Positions 26,695 to 37,200 of a stretch of 64,000 nt of DNA are shown here, piece after piece. The position numbers and the translations under genes were made by a program. Every line of letters starts with the position of its first letter. Positions within the stretch are counted from its first letter, which is position 1. Source of the stretch: Gemmatimonadota bacterium (GTDB taxonomy: Bacteria; Gemmatimonadota; Gemmatimonadetes; Gemmatimonadales; GWC2-71-9). The stretch is taken from contig JADJAK010000001.1 in the NCBI GenBank assembly GCA_016704275.1, forward strand, positions 372,001 to 436,000, in the 5' to 3' direction. Under the pieces are notes generated by a model. It worked only from the letters and a program-made list of their open reading frames with translations, had not been told where the DNA came from and made no database searches.

Positions 26695-28074
26695 TTATAC
26701 CCCGATGACGGCCAACATTTCCTCGACCGACACGAGCTTCTCTCGCGGGCGCCCGGCCGGCGCGCCGCGCGCCTGCTCTTCCGCGTCGAGCCGCTGCCAG
26801 TCCGCCCAGCTCGTGACGCGCACGCCGCGGCTGGCCAGTAGGGCGTCCACCTGCTCGGCATGGCCGCCCCGGCGCGCCACCGCCCCGGATTCCAGGTCCG
26901 CCAGAAGCTGGGCGACGGTCTCCGCGGCGCACGACTTGTTGGTGCCAATGACCCCCTGGGGCCCGCGCTTGATCCACCCCGCGACGTAGAGCCCGGGCAC
27001 GACCTGGCTCGAGCCTGCCTCCCGTCGTGACGCGACCACCCTGGTTCGGGATGATCCCGCGGCGGTCGTCGAATGGGAAGCCCTCGAGGGCGACTCCGCG
27101 ATAGCCGACCGAGCGAAAGACCAAGCCGATGTCGAGCGTCTGCTGCTCGCCGGTCGGCAAGGCGCGAACGCCGCCCTGCCCATCGGACTCGAGGCGATTC
27201 CGTTCAACCACCATTCCCCGGAGACGCTGTTCGCCCAGGAGGGCTACCGGCGAGGTCAGGAAATGGAAATGGATCTGGATCGGGGCGCCGGTCGGGGTAC
27301 GCTCGGCCCACTCGCGCAGCACGGCCAGGTTCTTCTCGGCCGTGCGGTCTTCGGCGGCCGCGAGCACGGCCGCGCTCGCCTCGTCGAGCTGGAGATACTC
27401 GCGGGGACGAAGACATCGACTCCCTCGAGCTCGCCCAACTCACGCAGCTCCGGTGTGGTGCACGCGGCCTGGGCGGCACCGCGCCGCGCGATCACGTGAA
27501 TGGTGCGAATGCTGGAGCCGCGGAGCGCCTGGAGGGCGTGCGCGGCGAGGTCCGTCGTGGCCAGCACATCCGGCGACTTGGCGAGGATGCGCGTCACGTC
27601 CATGGCGACGTTGCCGATGCCGATCACCGCGGCCGCCGACTGGCTGAGGTCGAACGGCAACTCCGCGTAGTCGGGGTGGCCGTTGTACCACCCCACCAGT
27701 TCGGTGGCTGCGTGCGACCCCGCGAGATGCTCGCCCGGGATCCCCAGCGGCCGATCGGTACGCGCCCCGAACGTGGCGATCACCGCGTCGTACTGTTCGC
27801 GAAGTTCGGCCACCGTCAGGTCGCTGCCAATCTCGACATGGCCGAGGAAACGGAAGCCAGGCTGGCTGGCGATCCGCTCGAACACCTTGGTGACCGACTT
27901 GATCTTGGGATGATCCGGCGCGACGCCTCCGCGCACCAACCCAAACGGCGTGGGGAGGCGGTCGAAGAGGTCGATGGCGATGCCGGGATGGGCCTTCTGG
28001 AGTGCCTCGGCGGCGTAGAAGCCTGACGGGCCGGCGCCGATGATGGCAACGCGGGGCAGCAAGGGTGTGGACAT
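26695..28074 (-). pseudogene. Ferredoxin/adrenodoxin-type NADP reductase, two compensating frameshifts
   Basis: Together the three reading-frame pieces make one FprA-like flavoprotein of about 460 residues. Frame A (start ATG 28074) carries the FAD motif [34 protein letters not shown] and the NADP motif [17 protein letters not shown]. Near 27403-27406 a CCCC run is one base short, and the frame moves to one carrying [46 protein letters not shown] and IIPNQGGRV. Near 27021-27023 a GGG run has one base too many and restores frame A, giving VVPGLYVAGWIKRGPQGVIG to the stop. Two single-base homopolymer changes suggest sequencing error as much as decay. Confidence 0.85.
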
Positions 28075-28123
28075 GCGCGAACGATAATCGGGTCGCTCGC
28101 GCCGTCCCTCCGGACCCCCTGGC

Positions 28124-29611
28124 CTACTTGCCGATCGGCTTGCCGAGCTCCACGACGATGCTGTCGATGGCGGCAATCATCCGGGTGCTTCCCAGCGTGT
28201 GATGATTGGCCTGGATCGAAAAGACCAGGACGCGGCCATCGCTCCGTTCGACGTACCCGCTCAGCGAATTGACCCGCGAGATGGTGCCGCTCTTGGCTCG
28301 AACCCGCCCCTCGATCGGTGTCCCGATGAAGCGGCGGCGCAGGGATCCGGTCGCCCCACTCTGCGGCAGCGCGGCCGCGATCACGTCGTAGCGCGGATGT
28401 TTCCTGATGTAGCTGAGCATGGTGGTGAAGGCCCGCGGCGCGATCAGGTTGTTGGCCGCGAGTCCCGAGCCATCCTCCACGGCGATCTCCGTCGAGTCGA
28501 CCTTCATCGAGTCGATCAAGAAGCGTCGCGTGACACGGCGACCCTCCTGCCACGATCCGGCGTTGCCGAACTGTTTGCCCACCTGCTTGAGCAGCGTTTC
28601 GGCGAACCAGTTCTGCGACGAATTCAGGATCGGAAAGATCCAGTCGGCCACCGGCCGTGAGCGCACCTCGGCGAGTGCGGGCGCGCCGCGGGCGTGGCGA
28701 TAGGCGAGCGAGTCCGTGGTGGACCGCGTGGCGCCGCGGACGACGATCCCCTCTGCGGCCAGTTCTCGGCGCAGGGCCAGCGCCGCATAGCGATTGGGGT
28801 CTTCCACGGCGGAGTTCTCGGTGCGGGCGGCGGTGCCGGCCGGGAGCGATCCGGAGGCCACCCAGCCGCTGCCGTCAGCGCTTCGGAGGATGTCGAACGT
28901 GCTCCGGCTCCCCTTGGGACCGGTCTCCGCGCGGAGCTCGAGGCGACCGGCCCCGACTTCCGGACTCATGGTGATCCGGGGCGGGATGCCGGCACTGTCG
29001 CCCGCCGTGATCCGGAAATCGACGCTGTTGTCGTTGAAGCCGAGTCCGGAGACCGGTGCGGCGTACCACCAATTCAGGTCGTACGCTTCCCACGACGGGT
29101 GGATCAGCGTCGGCTCGAAGTAGGATCCGTCACCGATGAGATCCCCTGCGATGCTGCGCACGCCGCGGGCGCGCAGCTGCCGCGCGAGCTCGACCAACCT
29201 GGCGGCGGGGTCGGTATCGCAGGCGCCGACAACGGTCTCGTCGACGTCGTAGCAGCGCCGCGAGAAGGTCGGATCGCCCCGACCGTAGAACACCAGGTCG
29301 CCCTGCAGCACGCCGTCGACGATCGGGCCGGTTCCGTAGAGCGAGGTCGTGACCGTGAACCCCGGATCGAAGAGTGCGGCCGCCACGGTTGCCACGACGA
29401 GCTTGGTGTTGCTCGCGGGGATGAAGAGGCGGTCAGCGTTGCGACCGTAGAGCAGGTGGCCGTCGAGGTCGGTCACCGCGACGCCCCAGAGGAGCCGGTC
29501 GAGTCCGGGTCCATCGAGTCGGGCATCGAGTCGCTTGGTCAGCGACTGCGCGGTGAGCGGGGATGCGGCCACGAACAACGCGGCGAGCAGGAGGCGACTA
29601 CGAGCGATCAT
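28124..29611 (-). CDS. dacB: D-alanyl-D-alanine carboxypeptidase/endopeptidase (PBP4, peptidase S13)
   Basis: 495 residues with a signal peptide ending at about PLTAQ. The penicillin-binding active-site motifs are all present: S-x-x-K as SNTK (residues 67-70, in [16 protein letters not shown]), S-x-N as SSQN in [18 protein letters not shown], and K-S-G-T in [27 protein letters not shown] is also typical. The long insert between the first two motifs is a PBP4 feature. The enzyme trims or cleaves peptidoglycan peptides in the periplasm. Its start lies inside the end of the ABC permease gene (14-base overlap). Confidence 0.93.
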   Translation of the reverse strand: MIARSRLLLAALFVAASPLTAQSLTKRLDARLDGPGLDRLLWGVAVTDLDGHLLYGRNADRLFIPASNTKLVVATVAAALFDPGFTVTTSLYGTGPIVDGVLQGDLVFYGRGDPTFSRRCYDVDETVVGACDTDPAARLVELARQLRARGVRSIAGDLIGDGSYFEPTLIHPSWEAYDLNWWYAAPVSGLGFNDNSVDFRITAGDSAGIPPRITMSPEVGAGRLELRAETGPKGSRSTFDILRSADGSGWVASGSLPAGTAARTENSAVEDPNRYAALALRRELAAEGIVVRGATRSTTDSLAYRHARGAPALAEVRSRPVADWIFPILNSSQNWFAETLLKQVGKQFGNAGSWQEGRRVTRRFLIDSMKVDSTEIAVEDGSGLAANNLIAPRAFTTMLSYIRKHPRYDVIAAALPQSGATGSLRRRFIGTPIEGRVRAKSGTISRVNSLSGYVERSDGRVLVFSIQANHHTLGSTRMIAAIDSIVVELGKPIGK

Positions 29612-30524
29612 GGGCGACTCGGGGGTCGGCGGCGGCGTAGCAGAGGTCGGTGATCAGGTTGACCAGGACAAAGACCAGCGAAAGAAAAAGTATCCCACCC
29701 TGAATGGCCGGGAGGTCGCGCTTGTCGATGGCGGTGAGGATATACCGCCCCACACCGGGCCAGGAGAAGATCGTCTCCGTGAGGATCGACCCGGTGAGGT
29801 ACGATCCGAAGTCGAGGCCCACGACCGTGATGATCGGCAGCAGGGCATTGCCGAGCGCGTGACGAAGGATCACGGTGCGCGCCGGCAGTCCCTTGGCGCG
29901 TGCGGTGCGGACCAGTTCGGAGGTCAGCACCTCCCGCATCGCCGAGCGCGTCATCCGGGCCAGGAAGGCGATCGACCGCATCCCGAGCGTGACGGCGGGG
30001 AGGACCAGGAAGAGCAGCCCGCCGTACCCCGATGGGGGAAACCAGCGCAGCGTCACGGCGAAGCCGAGGATCAGGAGCAGGCCAACCCAGTAGACCGGGA
30101 AGGAGATGCCGAGATAGGCGCCCAAGGTCGCGATGCGGTCGCCCCACGACCCTGGACGGACCGCCCCCCAGATGCCCACCGCGAGGCCGAGGGTGACGGC
30201 GATCAGCATCGCGGCGCAGGCGAGCTTCAGCGTGGCCGGGAAGCGCTGACGGAGTTCACGCACAATGGGACGCCGGGTGATGTAGCTGCGGCCGAGGTCG
30301 CCGCGGGCCACGCCGGCCACGTAGCGGCCGAAGCGGACCGCGATCGGGTCGTCGAGTCGGAGATCCGCGCGTGCGCGGGCCACGGCAGCCGCATCGGCGC
30401 GCTCGCCGACGATCGCCGCGACCGGGTCGCCCGGTGCGAGATAGAGCAGCGCGAACGTCACCGCCAGCACACCGAGGAGCGTCGGCACGAGCAGCGCCAG
30501 CCGGAGCAGGATGTAGCGGATCAC
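29598..30524 (-). CDS. Dipeptide/oligopeptide-type ABC transporter permease (DppB-like)
   Basis: 308 residues from a GTG overlapping the upstream stop (GTGA). The classic DppB start IRYILLRLALLVPTLLGVL and LYLAPGDPV are followed by six membrane helices and the inner-membrane component loop that contacts the ATPase (EVLTSELVRTARAKGLPARTVILRHALGNALLPIITV). The partner permease (DppC) and ATPases (DppD/F) are absent. Instead the gene sits between its binding protein and dacB, which suggests peptide uptake linked to wall turnover, with the other subunits elsewhere. Confidence 0.92.
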   Translation of the reverse strand: MIRYILLRLALLVPTLLGVLAVTFALLYLAPGDPVAAIVGERADAAAVARARADLRLDDPIAVRFGRYVAGVARGDLGRSYITRRPIVRELRQRFPATLKLACAAMLIAVTLGLAVGIWGAVRPGSWGDRIATLGAYLGISFPVYWVGLLLILGFAVTLRWFPPSGYGGLLFLVLPAVTLGMRSIAFLARMTRSAMREVLTSELVRTARAKGLPARTVILRHALGNALLPIITVVGLDFGSYLTGSILTETIFSWPGVGRYILTAIDKRDLPAIQGGILFLSLVFVLVNLITDLCYAAADPRVAHDRS

Positions 30525-32053
30525 CGAACTTCTCGGACGGTGGACCAGCGCTGGCCGGTGAAGACCACCGGATAGCTCCAACCGGTGATCGACGGCTGGC
30601 GGGCCCAGAGGTCGGTCGGGAACCAGCAGAAGATCCAGGGGGCGTCGTCGAAGACGGCCTGGTCGATCCGGCGGAGGAGTGCCGCCTTGGCAGTCGAGTC
30701 GGGCGTACCGCGCGCCGTCACGAGCATCGAGTCCAGACCCGGTCGCTTCAGGAAGGCGTAGTTCCCACCGGTACCGGCGTTGCTGGAGTGGAAGAGCGGA
30801 AAGGTGAAGTTCTCGCCGTCGGGGTAGTCCGCCCACCAATCGGAGAGAAAGAGATCGGCGTCGCCCTTGCGGGCCGCGGCGCGCGCGGTGGACGCGTCAC
30901 GTTCGACGATCTCGACCTTCACGCCGACGCGACCGAGGTCGGCCTGCACGGCCTGGGCAATGCGCGCGAACTCGGCGCGCGGTGAGCGCCAGAGCTGCAG
31001 CGTCATTCCGGTGGCGAAGCCCGCCTCGGCCAGCAGCGCACGCGCCTTGGCCTGGTCGAACGCGTAGCGGGTTCGGGTGCTGTCGTAGCCGTCGAGCCCC
31101 GGCGGGATACTGCCTGCCGCGAGGACGCCGCGGTGGTGCATGACGCGGTCGAGGATCGCGGGGATGTTGACCGCGTGATTGAGGGCGCGGCGGACGCGAA
31201 CGTCGGCGAGCGGGCCGCGAGTGGTGTTGATGGCGATATAGACGGCGCGCATGGCGGCGCGGCGTTGCAGCACCCGATCGGTGGCGGCCTCCCAGACTGC
31301 GGTCTCGCTGACGGGGATCTCGACGACCGAGAGTCGTTTCGATTCGAACTCGGCACCTTGGGTGAACGTCTCGGGAATGATCCGAACACGCAGCGTGTCG
31401 CTCGCGGCGGGGCCGCCCCACCATTCCTCATTGCGGGCAAAGACCAGGAGATCGTCGTGCGACCAGCTCACGAAGCGCCAGGGACCGCTACCGACCGGCG
31501 CCTCGCCGAACTCCTCGGGGGTCGGCGTCGGCACGATGGCGGCGACCGGCATCGCGAGCAGTTTGGGGAAGATGTTCAGCGGTTCGGCGAGCGTGAACGC
31601 GATCGTGGAATCGTCGATGGTGGTCAGGCCGACCAGTGTGGCCGCGCCCGAATCGGCCACGGCGGCGGCGCCGAGGATCGGCAGCAGCGGCCAGATGCGG
31701 CCGCCCTCCTTTCGCATCCGCAGGGCACGATGGAAGGAGGCGACGATGGCCGCCCGATCCACCGCCCGCCCGTCGTGGAAGCGCACGCCCGACCGGAGGC
31801 GGAAGGTCCAGGTCGTGCCATCGGGCGACGGCCACCAGGCCGTGGCCAGCCCGGGCACCAGCCGGCCATCGGGATCGAACTGGGTCAGGTTGTCGAACAG
31901 GAGCGCGACGGCTTCGCCGGTCGGCACGTCGGTCGAGAGCGCCGGGTCGAGCGAGCGCGGGTCGGCGGTCCAGTAGTAGGTCAGCCCGGGGGGGATGCCG
32001 CTGCCACAGGACGCCAGCAACAGGGCAAGGAGCGGGGCGATGGCGCGGGGCAT
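30521..32053 (-). CDS. ABC transporter substrate-binding lipoprotein, family 5 (peptide type)
   Basis: 510 residues. A lipobox (LLALLLASCGSG, Cys near residue 16) gives lipid anchoring. The SBP_bac_5 pattern is clear: YYWTADPRSLDPALSTDVPT, VALLFDNLTQFDPDGRLVPGLATAW, TWTFRLRSGVRFHDGRAVDRAAIV, VGSGPWRFVSWSHDDLLVFARN and RVRRALNHAVNI. Such proteins bind di- or oligopeptides, nickel or related ligands in the periplasm. It is the first gene of a unit with the permease and dacB. Its start faces tamA across 60 bases. Confidence 0.92.
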   Translation of the reverse strand: MPRAIAPLLALLLASCGSGIPPGLTYYWTADPRSLDPALSTDVPTGEAVALLFDNLTQFDPDGRLVPGLATAWWPSPDGTTWTFRLRSGVRFHDGRAVDRAAIVASFHRALRMRKEGGRIWPLLPILGAAAVADSGAATLVGLTTIDDSTIAFTLAEPLNIFPKLLAMPVAAIVPTPTPEEFGEAPVGSGPWRFVSWSHDDLLVFARNEEWWGGPAASDTLRVRIIPETFTQGAEFESKRLSVVEIPVSETAVWEAATDRVLQRRAAMRAVYIAINTTRGPLADVRVRRALNHAVNIPAILDRVMHHRGVLAAGSIPPGLDGYDSTRTRYAFDQAKARALLAEAGFATGMTLQLWRSPRAEFARIAQAVQADLGRVGVKVEIVERDASTARAAARKGDADLFLSDWWADYPDGENFTFPLFHSSNAGTGGNYAFLKRPGLDSMLVTARGTPDSTAKAALLRRIDQAVFDDAPWIFCWFPTDLWARQPSITGWSYPVVFTGQRWSTVREVR

Positions 32054-32113
32054 CAGGCTCCGATCTGCGGCGGGGACGTTGGCGTAACCCCTTCAACTAA
32101 CCAGATTTAGGAA

Positions 32114-34240
32114 ATGCGGTCAATGCTGCGTTCTGATGGTCCTCGCACCCTCGCCTTCGGGCGGTGGGCGCTGGCGCTTGCGCTGGCCCTCCTGCCGGTC
32201 GCCGGCGGCCTCGCGGCGCAGGAAGAAGCGCTCATCGTCCGCCAACTGGACTTCTCGGGCAACAAGGCGCTCGACGACGTCACGCTGGCCGCGGCCATCA
32301 GCACCACGAACTCGTCGTTCTTCGCCACCAACTGGTCGGCGCGCTGGACTGGCCTGGGCACCAAGCGCACGTTCAACGAGCAGGAATTCCGTCGCGACGT
32401 CGAGCGGCTGCAGGCGCTCTACCGGCGCGCCGGCTATCGCGAGGTGGCGGTGGACACGGTGGTGCGGCGCACCGCGGTGGACGTGTACATCAGCATCACG
32501 ATCAAGGAAGGCGAGCCACTCCGGCTGACGTCACTCGCCCTGCTTGGCCTCGACAGCGTCCCCGAGCGCGAACAGCTGGTGCGCGACCTGCCGATCGCGG
32601 TGGGCGACGTCTTCTCGCGATTCACCCTGGCCGCGGCACGCGACACGATTCTCGCGCGGCTCCAGGACCTCGGCTACCCAAGTTCGTCGGCACTCCCCGG
32701 CCGATTCGGCGAGGACGTGGACGGTCACGTGGCGCAGGCCACCCTCGAGTTTCACACCGGACCACCGGCGGTGTTCGGCCCGGTCACGGTGACGGGCCAG
32801 ACGCGCGTCGATTCCGGCTTCATCGCCTCGCTCGTGTCGGCCCGCCCCGGCGCGCGCTACCGCTACAACGACCTCTTCCGTTCGCAGCGCGCGCTCTACG
32901 CCTCGGAGCTGTTCCGGGTGGCGGATGTCGTCATCGACACGGCGCAGTTCAGCATTGGCGACACGATCGTCCCGCTGCTGGTGACGGTCGCGGAGGGCCG
33001 CGCCCATCGGGCCCGCGCCGCCGTCGGCTTCGCCACCAACGACTGCTTCCGCGTCGGGCTCGGCTGGACGGCGCGGAATTTTCTGGGCGGCGGCAAGCTG
33101 CTCGACATCAGTACCCGGCTCTCCAAGATCGGCGTCGGCGATCCGCTCGACTTCGGGGCGCGCAACTCGATCTGTTCGCCCCTCCGCGACGACTCGGTCG
33201 GATCGCGGCTGGCGAATTACGGCCTCGACGTCTCGCTGCGACGGAACGGCTTCCTCTCACCCGACAACACGCTGACGACGTCGCTCTTTGCCGAGCGGCG
33301 CAGCGAGTACAAGGTCTTCCTGCGCGAGGAAGTCGGCGCGGGGGTGTCGATGACCCGGGAGACGGCGGCGCGCATTCCGATCACGCTCTCGTACCGCCTC
33401 TCCTACGGCTTCACCAACGCGAACCCTGCCTCCTTCTGCGCCTTCTTCAACGCGTGCGCGGCTGCTGACATCGCGCAGTTGCAGCAACGTCGCGTCCTCG
33501 CCACGGTCGGCCTCTCCGCCGAGCGGGTGCGGGTGAACAACCTCCTTGATCCGACGCGCGGCAGCATCCTGACGGCGGAGGCGACCGTCTCCTCCAAGCT
33601 GCTCGGCTCCTCTGCCCAGCAGCAATTCACCCGGGTCGTCGGCGACGCCTCGGGCTTCGTGCCGCTGACGCGGAGCGTCACACTGGCCGGACACCTGCGC
33701 GTCGGGGCGGTCTTCTCGCCCAAGTCTGATTTCAGCACGGGTAGCGGCAACTTCGTCCCCCCGGAGCAGCGGTTTTACGCCGGCGGGCCGAACGATGTGC
33801 GCGGCTATGATCGCAACGAGCTCGGGCCGGTGGTGTACGTCGTGCCTGCTGATTCGGTGCGGGCGGACGACACCTTTCCGGCCTCGGAGGCCAGGATCTC
33901 GGCGACCGGCGGCAGCCGCGTGGTCGTGGCGAACCTGGAGCTGCGGCTCCCCTCGCCGATCTTTTCCCCGCGGATGCGATTCGCCGTCTTCACGGACGTG
34001 GGCGCGCTCTGGGATCAGGGCGGCACCGCCCGCTGGCGGATGACGCCCGGCGTGGGACTTCGCTTCGCCTCGCCGCTCGGCCCGATCCGGCTCGACATGG
34101 GGTTCAACCGGTACGAGCTGGAATCGGGCACGGTGTACACCACGACCGCCGCGGGCGACCTTCGGGTGATCGACACGGGGTTCGTGCGGAAGCGCACGCG
34201 CGACTACACCATCCACTTCTCGGTGGGACAGGCGTTCTGA
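32114..34240 (+). CDS. tamA: TamA/BamA-family outer membrane assembly factor
   Basis: 708 residues. A signal peptide ends near GGLAAQ; an in-frame ATG at 32123 has a better-spaced AGGA site and may be the true start. POTRA-like domains fill residues 35-280: VRQLDFSGNKALDDVTLAAAI, LQALYRRAGYREVAVDT and VFGPVTVTGQTRVDSGFI. The C-terminal part is an Omp85 beta-barrel containing RFYAGGPNDVRGYDRNELGP (the V-R-G-Y/F motif), ending SVGQAF with a terminal aromatic. Omp85 proteins insert or export proteins at the outer membrane. The stop overlaps the tamB start, which decides TamA over BamA. Confidence 0.92.
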   Translation: MRSMLRSDGPRTLAFGRWALALALALLPVAGGLAAQEEALIVRQLDFSGNKALDDVTLAAAISTTNSSFFATNWSARWTGLGTKRTFNEQEFRRDVERLQALYRRAGYREVAVDTVVRRTAVDVYISITIKEGEPLRLTSLALLGLDSVPEREQLVRDLPIAVGDVFSRFTLAAARDTILARLQDLGYPSSSALPGRFGEDVDGHVAQATLEFHTGPPAVFGPVTVTGQTRVDSGFIASLVSARPGARYRYNDLFRSQRALYASELFRVADVVIDTAQFSIGDTIVPLLVTVAEGRAHRARAAVGFATNDCFRVGLGWTARNFLGGGKLLDISTRLSKIGVGDPLDFGARNSICSPLRDDSVGSRLANYGLDVSLRRNGFLSPDNTLTTSLFAERRSEYKVFLREEVGAGVSMTRETAARIPITLSYRLSYGFTNANPASFCAFFNACAAADIAQLQQRRVLATVGLSAERVRVNNLLDPTRGSILTAEATVSSKLLGSSAQQQFTRVVGDASGFVPLTRSVTLAGHLRVGAVFSPKSDFSTGSGNFVPPEQRFYAGGPNDVRGYDRNELGPVVYVVPADSVRADDTFPASEARISATGGSRVVVANLELRLPSPIFSPRMRFAVFTDVGALWDQGGTARWRMTPGVGLRFASPLGPIRLDMGFNRYELESGTVYTTTAAGDLRVIDTGFVRKRTRDYTIHFSVGQAF

Positions 34241-37200
34241 TGCGTCGGGTGCGCCTCTTCCTGACCGCCGGTTTCGTCTGGCCCCTGCTGGTGCTGTTCG
34301 GCGGCCTGCTCGGAACGGCCGCGGCCGTGCTCTGGTCGCCGCCGGGGCAGCGGTTGCTGGCCCGGGTGGTGACCACGATGATCTCGGGACGGGTGGCGGG
34401 GCGCGTCGAGATTGGTGGCATCCGCGGGTCGTTGCTCGGACACGCGGTGCTGGAGCGGGTCGCCGTCCGCGATTCGCTCGGTGGTCTGGTGCTGACCGCC
34501 GAGCGGCTCGAGGTGCGCTACACGTTGCCCGAGCTGCTGGCGGGACGGCTGGTGTTTCACGAAGTCCGCGTCGAGCGTCCGGTGATCCACCTGATCCGGC
34601 TGCGGCGCTCGCGATGGAACTACGAGGAGGTCTTCCGCAGCAAGCCGGGTACTCCGGGTGGTTCATCGGCGCTGGTGGAGCTGCATGACCTGGTGATTCG
34701 CGGCGGCACCATTCGGGTCGACGTGGCGACGACGCCGCACGCGCCGAAGGTGCCGACATCACGCAACGGCGCGGCCCCGGCCCAGCCGCGCATCGAGGCG
34801 AGTCCGGATGGTCCGGTCCGTGTCTACGGCCTCAGCGAGTTGGATGCTCGCATCCCGCTGGTGCGCATCTCGACGCCGGCGCGCGATCCGATCCTGGTGC
34901 GCATCGCCGAACTGCGGGGCACGCTCGCCGATCCTGCCTTGACGATCACCGCGCTGCAGGCCGAGATCATCACGGCGGGTGATTCGTTGCGGTTCACGCT
35001 GGACCGCGCCGCGATGCCGGGGACCATCGTGCAGGGGGGCGGCGCGGTGCGCTGGCCGCAGGACACCGTCCTCTTCGATTGGGCGCTGAGCGCCGACACG
35101 GTCGATCTCGATGACCTCCGGTGGATCTCGCCCGACTTTCCGTCGTGGCAGGGCCGCGGCGAGGTGGTCGCCCGTTCCAACAGCAACACCCAGACCGAGT
35201 ACCGACTGGAGAAGCTCACGCTCGGGCACGGCGTGACGCGCGCGGTGGGCCGCATGGTGGCGATCGTCGACACCAAGCGCGGGCTCGGCTTTCGCGACCT
35301 CGACCTGATGCTGACCCAGACACCGCTCGCCGTGATGCGCCCGTACCTGGACACGCTGCCGTTCGCGGGGATGCTTGAGGGGCGCCTCCGCCTCGATGGC
35401 TTCCTCGATGCCATGCGCGTCGCCGGCGACCTGCGGCTCGCCGATGCGCTGGTGCCTGGGCAGCCGATCTCGACCTTCCGCACCGACGGCGTGATTCATT
35501 TCGGCGGGGACGAGGGCGCCGTCTTCGATGGCTTCCAGCTGCTCGACGCGTCGGTCGCGCTCGGCACGGTGCGCCGGGTCGTGCCGGCGATGCTGCTCCC
35601 GGGGCAGTTGCATCTGGTCGGCCGCCTCAACGGCCCGTGGCAGAACGCGCGGTTCGACGGGTTGGCCGAGCACATGGCGCCGAACCAGGCGATGTCACGG
35701 CTGCTCGGGGCGGTGCGCCTCGACACCCGGCGCGAGGTGCTCGGCGTCGAGATGGATGCCACCTTCGACCGGCTGTCGTTCGATGCCTTGCGATCCGGCT
35801 ATCCCTCGTTGACTCCCCACGGCGGGCTCACGGGACGGATCGTCACCCGCGGCTCGCTCGAGTCCCTTTGGCTCGACGCCGATGTGACCGGGGACCTCGG
35901 GACGATCCGCGCGTTGGGGACCATCACCGCCATGGATCCGCGCTGGGCGGCCGATTCGCTCGACCTGACCTTCAGTCGCGTCGACCTCGACGCCTTGCTT
36001 GGCAAGGGTGGTTCCACCGCGCTCAACGGCCGGATGCGGCTGCACGGTGCGATCGACTCGCTGGTACCGCCCGACGGGTCGGTCGTGATGGACCTCGATC
36101 GATCCCGCGTGGGCGGGCTCACGTTCGATCAGGCGACGCTGCGCCTCGGTGCCGCGGCGGGCATGCTGCAGGTGGATAGCGCCGAGGTTCGTTGGCCCGA
36201 GGGTCAGATCGTGGGCCGCGGCGCGATCGGCTGGGCCGTCCCCGATTCGGGCTCGCTGCACCTCGAGGCGTGGGCCGCCTCACTGCAGCCCTTCGACTCG
36301 CTGCTGCGCGCGGCGACCGGCATCGTGCGCGACACGCTGGCGCCACGGACGCTTGATGGTCTGGCACGGTTGGCGATCGACCTGCACGGCTCGCTCGACC
36401 GCGCGGCGGTCGTGGCGCGGCTCGATGCCGAAGATGTGGTGCTCGATCAGTGGCGGGTCGGCGTGCTCGGCGCGGATGTCACGGCCGATTCGCTCGGAGC
36501 CAAGGGGCTGACGCTGGCGCTGACGGCCGATTCGCTCGGCAACGCGACGCTCCTGGGTCGGGCCGTGGCCGTGCAGCTTCGCGGCCGCGCGGACTCGCTG
36601 GCGTTCACCGGCGAAGGGCAGCTCAACGGACTGCAACTCGCGACCGCCGGCACGTGGCAGGGAGACTCGACCAAGCAGCGGATCGCGCTCGACTCGCTGG
36701 CGCTGGCCTTCCCGCGGCAGCAATGGCGGCTCGAGCGGCCGACGCAGTTCCGGCTCGCCGATGGCCTGGCCACGCTCGACGACACCCTGGCACTCCGCAC
36801 CCGTGACGGCAGCGGAGCGATCACCCTCTTCGGCAGTTTCCCTGGTGATGTCCCCGGCACGATGACCGCGAGTGCGGTGGGCCTCGACCTCGCCGACCTC
36901 GTGGGCCTGATGCAGGGCGACACCAGTGCCGTGGCGGGCCTCGCGGCGCTCGACCTGCGCCTGGGGGGCACCCGCGAGGCGCCGACGATCCGCGGGAGCG
37001 CGGCCGTGACCGGCCCGGTGCTCGGATCGGTGCGGGCCCCCATGGTGCGCGCGGCCTTCGACTACGAGTCGCGGATGCTCCGGTCGCACCTCACGTTCTG
37101 GCGAACGGGCGATGCGATGCTTGACGTCGATCTCGCGCTGCCGTTCGACCTCGCCCTGGCCGCCCGCAGCGACCGCAAGCTGCCGGGCCCGATCGCCATC

